From Bimastos eiseni (taxonomy: Eukaryota > Annelida > Clitellata > Crassiclitellata > Lumbricidae): 64,000 nt of DNA. A program made the position numbers and the translations under genes. This document shows positions 1 to 12,317 of the stretch, one piece after another (the first letter of the stretch is position 1; every line of letters begins with the position of its first letter). The notes under the pieces are model-generated. The model was not told where the DNA came from, searched no databases, and saw nothing but the letters and a program-made list of their open reading frames with translations. The stretch spans positions 36,725,206 to 36,789,205 of the forward strand of contig OY365811.1 of the NCBI GenBank assembly GCA_959347315.1, in the 5' to 3' direction.

Positions 1-55
1 GTATGTATGTATGTATGTATTGTATATATGTATGTATGTATGTATTTATGTAATG

Positions 56-86
<31 letters not shown>

Positions 87-121
87 TGTATATATGTATG
101 TATGTATGTATTTATGTATTG

Positions 122-152
<31 letters not shown>

Positions 153-477
153 TGTATATATGTATGTATGTATGTATTTATGTATTGTATATATGTATGT
201 ATGTATGTATGTATTGTATATATGTATGTATGTATGTATTTATGTATTGTATATATGTATGTATGTATGTATGTATTGTATATATGTATGTATGTATGTA
301 TTTATGTATTGTATATATGTATGTATGTATGTATGTATTGTATATATGTATGTATGTATGTATTGTATATTTGTATATAAGTATGTATGTATTGTATATA
401 TGTATGTATGTATGTATGTATTGTATATATGTATGTATGTATGTATGTATTGTATATATGTATGTATGTATGTATTG

Positions 478-508
<31 letters not shown>

Positions 509-725
509 TGTATATATGTATGTATGTATGTATTTATGTATTGTATATATGTATGTATGTATGTATGTATTGTATATATGTATGTATGTATGTATTTATG
601 TATTGTATATATGTATGTATGTATGTATGTATTGTATATATGTATGTATGTATGTATTTATGTATTGTATATATGTATGTATGTATTTATGTATTGTATA
701 TATGTATGTATGTATGTATGTATTG

Positions 726-756
<31 letters not shown>

Positions 757-882
757 TGTATATATGGTTGTATGTATGTATTTATGTATTGTATATATGT
801 ATGTATGTATGTATGTATTGTATATATGTATGTATGTATGTATTTATGTATTGTATATATGTATGTATGTATGTATGTATTG

Positions 883-913
<31 letters not shown>

Positions 914-2633
914 TGTATATATGTATGTATGTATGTATGTATTGTATATATGTATGTATGTATGTATTTATGTATTGTATATATGTATGTATGTATTTAT
1001 GTATTGTATATATGTATGTATGTATGTATGTATTGTATATATGTATGTATGTATGTATTTATGTATTGCATATATGTATGTATGTATGTATGTATTGTAT
1101 ATATGTTTGTATGTATGTATGTATGTATGTATTGTATATATGTATGTATGTATGTATTTATGTATTGTATATATGTATGTATGTATGTATGTATTGTATA
1201 TATGTATGTATGTATTTATGTATTGTATATATGTATGTATGTATGTATGTATTGTATATATGTATGTATGTATTTATGTATTGTATATATGTATGTATGT
1301 ATATATTGTATATATGTATATAGTATGTATGTATGTATTGTATGTATGTATTGTATATATGTATGTATGTATGTATGTATTGTATATATGTATGTATGTA
1401 TGTATTTATGTATGTATGTATTGTATATATGTATGTATGTATGTATGTATTGTATGTATGTATTGTATATATGTATGTATGTATGTATTGTATATTTGTA
1501 TATAAGTATGTATGTATTGTATATATGTATGTATGTATGTATGTATTGTATATATGTATGTATGTATGTATTGTATATATGTATGTATGTATGTATGTAT
1601 TGTATATATGTATGTATGTATGTATTTATGTATTGTATATATGTATGTATGTATGTATTGTATATATGTATGTATGTATGTATTTATGTATTGTATATAT
1701 GTATGTATGTATGTATGTATTGTATATATGTATGTATGTATGTATTTATGTATTGTATATATGTATGTATGTATTTATGTATTGTATATATGTATGTATG
1801 TATGTATGTATTGTATATATGTATGTATGTATGTATTTATGTATTGTATATATGGTTGTATGTATGTATTTATGTATTGTATATATGTATGTATGTATGT
1901 ATGTATTGTATATATGTATGTATGTATGTATTGTATATATGTATGTATGTATGTATGTAATGTATATTTGTATGTATGTATGTATGTATGTATTGTATAT
2001 ATGTATGTATGTATGTATGTATTGTATATATGTATGTATGTATGTATTTATGTATTGTATATATGTATGTATGTATTTATGTATTGTATATATGTATGTA
2101 TGTATGTATGTATTGTATATATGTATGTATGTATGTATTTATGTATTGTATATATGTATGTATGTATGTATGTATTGTATATATGTATGTATGTATGTAT
2201 TTATGTATTGTATATATGTATGTATGTATGTATGTATTGTATATATGTATGTATGTATGTATTGTATATTTGTATATAAGTATGTATGTATTGTATATAT
2301 GTATGTATGTATGTATGTATTGTATATATGTATGTATGTATGTATGTATTGTATATATGTATGTATGTATGTATTGTATATATGTATGTATGTATTGTAT
2401 ATATGTATGTATGTATGTATTGTATATATGTATGTATGTATGTATTTATGTATTGTATATATGTATGTATGTATGTATGTATTGTATATATGTATGTATG
2501 TATGTATTTATGTATTGTATATATGTATGTATGTATGTATTGTATATATGTATGTATGTATGTATTTATGTATTGTATATATGTATGTATGTATTTATGT
2601 ATTGTATATATGTATGTATGTATGTATGTATTG

Positions 2634-2664
<31 letters not shown>

Positions 2665-2790
2665 TGTATATATGGTTGTATGTATGTATTTATGTATTGT
2701 ATATATGTATGTATGTATGTATGTATTGTATATATGTATGTATGTATGTATTTATGTATTGTATATATGTATGTATGTATGTATGTATTG

Positions 2791-2821
<31 letters not shown>

Positions 2822-2823
2822 TG

Positions 2824-2854
<31 letters not shown>

Positions 2855-2972
2855 TGTATATATGTATGTATGTATGTATTTATGTATTGTATATATGTAT
2901 GTATGTATTGTATATATGTATGTATGTATGTATTTATGTATTGTATATATGTATGTATGTATGTATGTATTG

Positions 2973-3003
<31 letters not shown>

Positions 3004-3216
3004 TTTATATATGTATGTATGTATGTATTTATGTATTGTATATATGTATGTATGTATGTATGTATTGTATATATGTATGTATGTATTTATGTATTGTATA
3101 TATGTATGTATGTATGTATGTATTGTATATATGTATGTATGTATGTATTTATGTATTGTATATATGTATGTATGTATTTATGTATTGTATATATGTATGT
3201 ATGTATGTATGTATTG

Positions 3217-3247
<31 letters not shown>

Positions 3248-3742
3248 TTTATATATGTATGTATGTATGTATTTATGTATTGTATATATGTATGTATGTA
3301 TGTATGTATTGTATATATGTATGTATGTATTTATGTATTGTATATATGTATGTATGTATGTATGTATTGTATATATGTATGTATGTATGTATTGTATATT
3401 TGTATGTATGTATGTATGTATGTATTGTATATATGTATGTATGTATGTATTTATGTATTGTATATATGTATGTATGTATGTATGTATTGTATATATGTAT
3501 GTATGTATGTATTGTATATTTGTATATAAGTATGTATGTATTGTATATATGTATGTATGTATGTATGTATTGTATATATGTATGTATGTATGTATGTATT
3601 GTATATATGTATGTATGTATGTATTGTATATATGTATGTATGTATGTATTGTATATATGTATGTATGTATGTATTTATGTATTGTATATATGTATGTATG
3701 TATGTATGTATTGTATATATGTATGTATGTATGTATGTATTG

Positions 3743-3773
<31 letters not shown>

Positions 3774-3870
3774 TGTATATATGGTTGTATGTATGTATTT
3801 ATGTATTGTATATATGTATGTATGTATGTATGTATTGTATATATGTATGTATGTATGTATTTATGTATTG

Positions 3871-3901
<31 letters not shown>

Positions 3902-3903
3902 TG

Positions 3904-3934
<31 letters not shown>

Positions 3935-4114
3935 TGTATATATGTATGTATGTATGTATGTATTGTATATATGTATGTATGTATGTATTTATGTATTGTA
4001 TATATGTATGTATGTATTTATGTATTGTATATATGTATGTATGTATGTATGTATTGTATATATGTATGTATGTATGTATTTATGTATTGTATATATGTAT
4101 GTATGTATGTATTG

Positions 4115-4145
<31 letters not shown>

Positions 4146-4665
4146 TGTATATATGTATGTATGTATGTATTTATGTATTGTATATATGTATGTATGTATG
4201 TATGTATTGTATATATGTATGTATGTATTTATGTATTGTATATATGTATGTATGTATGTATGTATTGTATATATGTATGTATGTATTTATGTATTGTATA
4301 TATGTATGTATGTATGTATGTATTGTATATATGTATGTATGTATGTATTTATGTATTGTATATATGTATGTATGTATTTATGTATTGTATATATGTATGT
4401 ATGTATTGTATATATGTATGTATGTATTTATGTATTGTATATATGTATGTATGTATGTATTGTATATATGTATGTATGTATTTATGTATTGTATATATGT
4501 ATGTATGTATGTATGTATTGTATATATGTATGTATGTATGTATTTATGTATTGTATATATGTATGTATGTATTTATGTATTGTATATATGTATGTATGTA
4601 TTGTATATATGTATGTATGTATGTATTTATGTATTGTATATATGTATGTATGTATGTATGTATTG

Positions 4666-4696
<31 letters not shown>

Positions 4697-4760
4697 TTTA
4701 TATATGTATGTATGTATGTATTTATGTATTGTATATATGTATGTATGTATGTATGTATTG

Positions 4761-4791
<31 letters not shown>

Positions 4792-4917
4792 TGTATATAT
4801 GTATGTATGTATGTATTTATGTATTGTATATATGTATGTATGTATGTATGTATTGTATATATGTATGTATGTATGTATTTATGTATTGTATATATGTATG
4901 TATGTATGTATGTATTG

Positions 4918-4948
<31 letters not shown>

Positions 4949-5210
4949 TGTATATATGTATGTATGTATGTATGTATTTATGTATTGTATATATGTATGT
5001 ATGTATGTATGTATTGTATATATGTATGTTTGTATGTATTTATGTATTGTATATATGTATGTATGTATGTATGTATTGTATATATGTATGTATGTATGTA
5101 TTTATGTATTGTATATATGTATGTATGTATGTATTTATGTATTGTATATATGTATGTATGTATGTATTGTATATATGTATGTATGTGTATATGTATGTAC
5201 GTATGTATGT
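1..5210. repeat. GTAT-rich satellite array with higher-order repeats
   Basis: The whole stretch is made of short runs of GTAT broken by TTGTATATATG and TTTATG variants, giving a loose unit of roughly 27-32 bp. Two rare variants act as markers. GTATATTTGTATATAAG occurs at about 365, 1490, 2264 and 3514. GGTTG after TATAT occurs at 766, 1854, 2674 and 3783. They alternate in the same order, so about four copies of a 0.8-1.25 kb higher-order unit are present. It ends near 5210, where GTAC and GTGT variants lead into ordinary sequence. The left end is cut by the window. No stop codon arises in + frames, so long meaningless ORFs appear. Confidence 0.95.
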
Positions 5211-7300
5211 AGATTTACATTTATGCTTATTTATACTCGCTGGGGGTTGTTTTAAATAATGTCAATTATTTTCCTGAATTTAACGTAGATTAAATTTGAA
5301 TCTTTTGTCACAAATTTTGCTACAAAAGCGGGTGAAGCTGTTTAACATGTAATCACTGAGTCAGTAACTACTTGTTTCTACACACAAGCTTCAATCATTT
5401 CACATGTCGAAGTTGATAGATCAGCGATATGTTTTAACAAAGCTATGCTAAAATTTATTGCAATAAAGCAGGGACGGTGATCGAGGGGGGTCGAAAGGGA
5501 CAAATCCCCCTAACCCTTTGCTGAGAGGGAACACGTTATATGTTTGTAACTCCACCACATTTCTTACCCCTCTCATGACTGTCCGGGTGTCCTCCCATCT
5601 GTCAAACGAGATCTCCGCCTCTGCAATAAAGAAAGTTTTGTATGTTACCAACTATGACTTTTCCATCAGTATTTTGTCTCAAATGCAATATGATCGCTTG
5701 ATTTCCACTCGCACGTTTCACGTGTTTATTGATCACCATGATAATTTAATTATTATTGTCTCCAGAAATGGACCGCTCGATATTATAAAGTATTTATGGA
5801 AATTGGTCGAACAAACCGAATGAAATAATAAAACTATAACTAAAAATAACAGAGCAAAACATAACACTCCACAGCATAACCTAACAGAAAAAAAACAGAA
5901 AATTAAAAACTAAATTAAAATGACAGATCATAATTATGTAAACACAGAGAATTAGAGAACAAATGAAAGACCTCTCCGTATCAATGACTGAACAGCACAA
6001 TATATATTATTTAGGCTCTTAAAACGGTGTGTCCTACGGCATCGGTTTTACATCTGACGCTAGCTATAGGCCGTACTACTTTTCCACTATTGCAATGCGT
6101 GCAATAGTGAAAAAGTAGTGCGTTTGTGCTGTACTCTTGTAAACAGAACCTTTCTCGCGCTAATTAGGATCACTTGCCAAAGCCTTTGTATAAACGGTTC
6201 AATTCAAATAGTATACTTCTGCACGTGTACGATATGAAAGGCTCAGGTGGATTTGATATGCCAGCTGACGATCGCCTGCAACCAAACGGACACTAAAAGT
6301 CAGAGTCGACACAAGCGAAACATACAAGAAAGACGAGATCGACTGAGTTGGGGTTGAGTGGCTGGAGCCATTAACGCGGCGGGAGAGAATTTAGATCCGT
6401 GGGAAACGCGTGGATGGCAAGTTGCAGAAGAATGGAGCGCAAATGGAGAACCACGATCGTAAGCCACCAGCGTTGAAGTCAGCTGCGACGTTATCCAGGA
6501 CATAAGTGGACAAGAGAAGAACAGAGTTGGAGGGGATTGGGTTTAGTCGTCGGTTGATTCAAGTGAAGAACAGTTACGTTTCAAGCGATGTGGTAGCACC
6601 GCTTTGATTTCACATGTCTAGCTTTGATGCTTGAAGTTGTAGGTGGAGGGAAATGGGTAGGAGCGAGGAATCGATCGCAGGGTAGGATGGGTGAGGAAGG
6701 CTTCGGAGGAAGAGTGGGTGGGGATTGAAAAGAATTGGACGGAGAAGAAGGGATGAAGGGAAGGGGAAATAGGTGGGGTAGTGGATTGGAGGGCAAGGAA
6801 CTAAACGTTACCGTCCTATGAAGGGGAAACACCTAGCATTACATAACGGATGAAGGAGCACAACAAATGTGATCCATTGTCAGGCGTTGACTTCTTGACA
6901 TCCATATCAATCACCAAACATACATCGTGGCCTCTTCCATTCTTTTGTTCTCGCCGTTGCTGGCATCCGACCCACGGAGCATAGATCAATCTTAGAGAGA
7001 TTAACCTTCAGTCTGTCGAGACTAAAGAGGAAGTCCATTAGCCACAATTAACAAATCAGTGTCCGACAGTGAAAGGAATAAGTCGGCCTCGAGGTGGAAA
7101 CCTAACTGAATTATTTGTTAATTAACCTAAGAATCGTTAATGTAATGAGCCAACGTACGGCGGCCAATTTCACCTCACTGCAGTCAGCGATGCGGCCAAG
7201 ACGGTTCGAAATTCACCCAGCTTGGGGAAGCAGCCATGGGTATATGTAGTGTCAGGAACTTCATTTTCTTAGCTTTGGCGTATGAAAATGGGTCGCTAGT

Positions 7301-7301
<1 letters not shown>
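5211..7301. other. Non-coding interval before the SBSPON-like exons
   Basis: No coding exon is recognised here. It holds one 155-bp hAT-like element (5469-5623) and otherwise unique AT-moderate sequence. I looked on the + strand for a cysteine-rich somatomedin-B exon belonging to the downstream gene and did not see one. The interval is probably intron, or 5' flank, of that gene. Confidence 0.5.
5469..5623. mobile_element. hAT-like MITE with perfect 8-bp target duplication
   Basis: The 155-bp element starts CAGGGACGGTGATC and ends CTCCGCCTCTG. The ends are imperfect inverted repeats (CAGGGACGG against CAGAGGCGG). CAATAAAG lies directly on both sides (5461-5468 and 5624-5631), an exact 8-bp target-site duplication as made by hAT transposases. 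The internal sequence matches, in reverse orientation, the block at 14938-15086. There is no coding capacity; it is a non-autonomous element. Confidence 0.8.
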
Positions 7302-7343
<42 letters not shown>

Positions 7344-7352
7344 CTCTCTCTC

Positions 7353-7410
<58 letters not shown>

Positions 7411-7424
7411 TCTCTCTCTCTCTC
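7302..7424. repeat. (TC)n microsatellite
   Basis: Almost uninterrupted CT dinucleotides, with a few TA and AC interruptions. Confidence 0.95.
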
Positions 7425-7708
7425 GCCCTCTGATCCTTCCACCGACAGTTTAGGCCAGTTCACTCGTTACGGATGTGTAATGTAATGTGTGAGGACCAAC
7501 AGAGGGTTCTGATCGCACAGTAAATAGCTCATCGATGCTCTCCATAATAGTCGTGTGTGTAGCCTACTTCTGAGCACTAGAGGGAAGTAATATAAAACAC
7601 AGTTGTAATTCACTGCACATGAAGGCGCAATACCAATTGATGCATGAATAAGTAAGTAAGTAAGAATATTCTTTATTAAGTAGGCCATACCAGCATAACA
7701 TTCGCATA

Positions 7709-7710
<2 letters not shown>

Positions 7711-7739
<29 letters not shown>

Positions 7740-7830
7740 TGTATGTATGTATGTATGTATGTATGTATGTATGTATGTATGTATGTATGTATGTATGTAT
7801 GTATGTATGTATATATATATGTATGTGTGT
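7711..7830. repeat. (ATGT)n microsatellite
   Basis: About 25 near-perfect ATGT units, then a short (AT)n and GTGTGT stretch. It ends about 15 bp before the splice acceptor of the TSR exon, so it occupies the place where a polypyrimidine tract would normally sit. Confidence 0.95.
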
Positions 7831-7844
7831 GTCTGACACCGTAG

Positions 7845-8063
7845 CCATCGACTGCGTCTTGTCGAAGGAGTGGACGGAGTGGAGCGACTGTGACGTGTCC
7901 TGTGGTTTCGGGAGTCGTCGGCGCACAAGGCAGGTGCTCGTCCATCCGGGCAACAATGGAAGACCGTGTCAACCGACCGTACAGAAACTCGTCTGTGAGG
8001 CAACGCTGTGCAAACAGCCCTCCACGACATCCAATCCTTACAACGGCCTAGATGAACTCAGAG
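7845..8063 (+). CDS. SBSPON: SBSPON-like exon: thrombospondin type 1 repeat
   Basis: A symmetric phase 1-1 exon of 219 bp between ACACCGTAG and GAG|GTCATT. It shows the TSR hallmarks: WTEWSDC (the WxxW C-mannosylation motif), then SCGFGSRRRTR (the CSxxCGxGxxxRxR-type motif), then paired cysteines near NNGRPCQ and CEATLC. The acceptor has no clear pyrimidine tract because a microsatellite abuts it. Confidence 0.9.
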
Positions 8064-11000
8064 GTCATTTCATCTTACTTATCATTATATATTTGTCGTT
8101 TATTTGGTTATTTTAATGTAGGCCTATGTTTATTTACCTGTTTTTCATTTGTTTAACTGTTTATTAGTTATTTATTTTTTAATTTATATTGTATTTTGTT
8201 TATTTATCTGTCTCTCCATATAAAAAACATGTTTGTTTACTACTTCTATTTATTTTCAACGATTTGCGTTGATTTGTTTCTTTCGTTGTTTTTCTTTGTT
8301 TGTTTGTCTGCGTTTTAAAGCTGTTTAATTGCTTTATTTATTGAATCATTAGTTTGTCGATTATTTAATTCATTTTAATAATTTATTTATTTTAGATTCA
8401 CAGATTTTAACGATTTTATCGATTAATGGCATTTTGTTACTTGTTTCCTAGTGTAGAGCGAACAGTTATATTGTAAAAAGTTTAAGTGGATAATTTTGGT
8501 TATCAGTTTGCATTTATGGTGAACGAGATGAAAAGCCCGAAGATGATGTCCAACGTAATTAAATATCCTCATTGCAATTAACAGTTTGCTTAGCGTTGTT
8601 AAAACTTATCGCTGACGACTCGTCACCTTCAGCATGTGTAATAATTGAAGCTTTTTTAGAAAAGAGTATAGTAACTGACTCCAAGACATTCCTTGCGTTA
8701 TGGATATGAAATCAAACTGTTGAATCGAATCAAGATTTAATTTAGAGATTTACCTATTGACTTAATAAGGCCAGCCTTAATTATTTATATTAATTCGACG
8801 TACATAACTGATTTCACGCGCATGCTCAGTGAACCTGACACAATTTATTTCGTGCAGAATCGTTTCATATGCACGCGTGCAGCACGGAGTCCATTCAGCG
8901 GGCTCGTAGCCACAATCGCTGGCTTGCATCGTTCATAATTATCAAATCTGTTATCATAGCATCGGGAACGTATGTGTTGAAGTGTTAAAGCACCAATCAA
9001 GCAGTATTGCACTACCGCATGCCTTGATCACAATTTTTTGGCTGTAACTAATCGAGGATTTGAATGTAATCAAATGATTTAGAATTTGTGTTCCATAACT
9101 TGGCGATTGTATTCTAATTGTAATTTGACAGTTTTGCGCTATAAATATATGACGAGAAAGCGATTTCAATTCCGACTCACATAAAGGCGCTAAATAATCG
9201 TCTGATGGCAACAAATTACAAACGGAAATTTTCGGTTGAATTTAGAATGCGGAGAAATCGTTCCAGTGGCAAGCGTTCGTCGATCGCAGCAGAACGGATC
9301 TCGTTCCTATCAAACGAATGGAATGATTCCCGAGGAAGGATTCGCTAATGAGATGGACGCTGCAGCTGACGAGAAGAAACATGAAAGACACCCGTCAGTA
9401 TTACGGCTGTTTGTCTATCTGTCCTTCTGTCTGTCTGTTATGCCTTCCTGCATATGTGTCTATACACATGTCGGCTATATATATATATATATATATAATT
9501 ATGCATCAATCATGTCTCATACACGTCTCATATATGTTTGTGTCTGTCTGTCTCTCTGTCTGTCTGTCTGTCTGTCGATCTATTCCTGCATTGGACTGCA
9601 ATTTGTCAGCTTGATTACCTAATAAACGAATATTCCATTGATGTAAATGTATGTTCTCAATGGTCATTTTGGTCTATATATAAAGTTCTGCATGAATGAT
9701 GGATGTGTCGCTCTGTCAACCTGACTACGCGGATGTCGGTCAGTTAGTAAATCATAATTCTGTCTGTCTCAATGGATGGCTCGATGTCTGGCCTCGCAAT
9801 TCCCTCCTGCACCTATTCTTGGGGTCACAAGACTCACGACCTCTATGTTCTTAATATCGTGCATGCTGACATGAAATGTGATGAAATGAACGTCTGAACC
9901 AAGGCGACAGAATCCACGATCACAAATGGTCTACACGAGAATAGCCTTGCCGTCAGAAGGCTTCTTGATTGGTCTATATCGGAAGAGGTTTTTCCTTAGG
10001 AAAGCCTCTGGATAGGCCTACATATATACGTGTCACTTTTCTTCCATGAGCGGCGCTGAATTGACTTAGCCAGTGATGTATATTACAATTTAAATTTATG
10101 GTATCCTCATTTGTTTGCTTGCGTGTGCATATCTGTCTGTCTGTTTATGCGTCTGTCTTGCAGTCTGCTGGTATGTATGTCTAACAGTCAGGATGTATGC
10201 ATTTATACCTCTCTGCTTTTCTTTTTTTACTTAGTTCAGCTATTATGTCGGCGACCTTCTTGTCTGTACTCGTCTTTTCGCCTACATATTCCTGGCTTTC
10301 CTTAACCTGCTTTCGTACCTGCATCCGTAGCCTATAGTTACACGTATACCTGCCTTATCATCAATTCATACTTACCTGCTTTTTCGCCTACTAGTGTGAT
10401 TATTATCCCTCTGCCAACCAATGTTTTGCCCCCTTCTCTTCAATCATACGCATAAGAACTACATCCCATTGTTTTTACCATGTATTTTCACCTTGATATG
10501 CGTGCATACCATTCTCCTTTTCGGCATTGCAGAGTAAGCTGCCTTCTAACCGACTTGTCGCTGTCTCAGCGCCTGTATGCGCGTCCCTTCGTCTCCCTCC
10601 GTGTCTTTCTGCCTGCCTGTCTTCTATCTTAAGGCCGTGATGTTGAAAGCATTCGACTGTATGGCCACCTCCATCTCTCTCTCTAAGAAATATGTGGACT
10701 GCCTCGCATACGTGTCAGTGTCACAAGACTGAGCCAAAACGTAATCGAAAACCGAGAGCCGCACGGAAACTGAAACCGGTTTCATCGATAACAGCTCGCG
10801 CCGACGCACATGACGGAAACAAATGCAGAAAGTTTAGATGGCACACAACTGGAAAGCCGCCCGAAAAATCCATTAAGTCCTCCGAAAGAGAATTCCACGC
10901 AAATTGAGTAAATGGATTGACTGACCTCTTTCCTCTTGCCATCCTCATCCTTCGCTCTACTATATCATGTTCAGATAGTATACGATCCACAATTTCTCAT

Positions 11001-12246
11001 ACTGCTCTCTGGCATAAATAACACTAGGCCTATGTTCGTCAATATTTAAGCAGTTCGGTACGTAAATATCTAATGATGTGGTGGTCTCACATCGTTAAGG
11101 TGCCAATGCAGTCCTTTTGAGGCCTACTAAGTAGACGTTGTGATCAAACGAAAAAATCTACAATAAGGAAACGGAATGTTTTCCTGTATAAGTAGCTAGT
11201 CCAGCTACTTAGAACTCTTGACCACAAACAATCCGATAATTCTCCTCGATTAAAAGTTTAAAAATTTAAACTTAAAACTCTAAGCATGCTCAAAACCATT
11301 ATGTAGTAGGACTACTATGCTATAGATTATGCAGCACACAACGTTCGGAACCATAATATCATCTGCAGCACAATGTTCAATCCGAAATTCAATATTATAT
11401 TCAAGACCGCATTAAGTATAGGGGCCTACCACATGCGATGCCATTCCATATTAAAAACAGTTGGTCCTAGGAGGACCTAGGTTAAACATCACATTACACA
11501 TTTAAAACCATACATTTCAAGACGACGCTGAGTACTTCTGTGGCTCTTTCATGTTGATGTAGTGACGGCCGCTGGCCGTGAAAATTTGGCGCCGCAATAT
11601 TATAGCCAGCGCTTGAAAATTTGGTACACAATAGCGGCAATACACATGTTCCGCACAAGATGTTCATTTATAAAAAAAACATTGAAAGATATGACATAAT
11701 GGACATTTTTATTTTAATATATTGTAAATGTATAGACCACTTAGACCAGTAATTTCGTTACAAATTGTTGTTGAAGTATTTTTGGTCACTCTTTATCCTT
11801 TTTGGGACGCAATTGCGTATTTGGCGTCCATGCAACGCCGCCACTATGTTGATTAAATACATTTCTGCGTGTTGTGTTGTGGTATATTATATTGTGTTAC
11901 TTTAGTGACCCTGTGAAAAATCTATATTGCATCCCGTACAGAAAAACCCACTAATGGTTGCTCTTCCGGTGAAGGGAAGCCTCAACCGGGATCTAAACCG
12001 GAAATCTTAAGGAATCATTTCCGGCCAGCAGAGCGCAATCAATAACGTTTTTTATTGCCACAATTACCAGGAACCATATGCATATTCCTGGGCATGTATA
12101 AGTAACGACAGGAACAACATGCATAATTTATCTCGCACATAATTAAAAAAATGGTACCTGCACGTGTCTGTAATTAAGTATCTGTATATATTGTATATAC
12201 GCATGTATTCATGTATATATAAAACACAGCATATGTATGCATAGGC

Positions 12247-12317
<71 letters not shown>

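Noticed and set aside
7..5259. Very long open frames (up to 1308 codons) in the GTAT array
   Set aside because: They are translations of a simple satellite lacking stop codons in +; overlapping frames give the same Met-Tyr-Val-Cys words.
5518..5823. 101-codon + frame after the satellite
   Set aside because: Its first third lies inside the 155-bp MITE and no exon signals support it.
7467..8030. 187-codon minus frame across the TSR exon
   Set aside because: It runs through the (ATGT)n repeat (His-Thr-Tyr-Ile) and is antisense to the real TSR exon.
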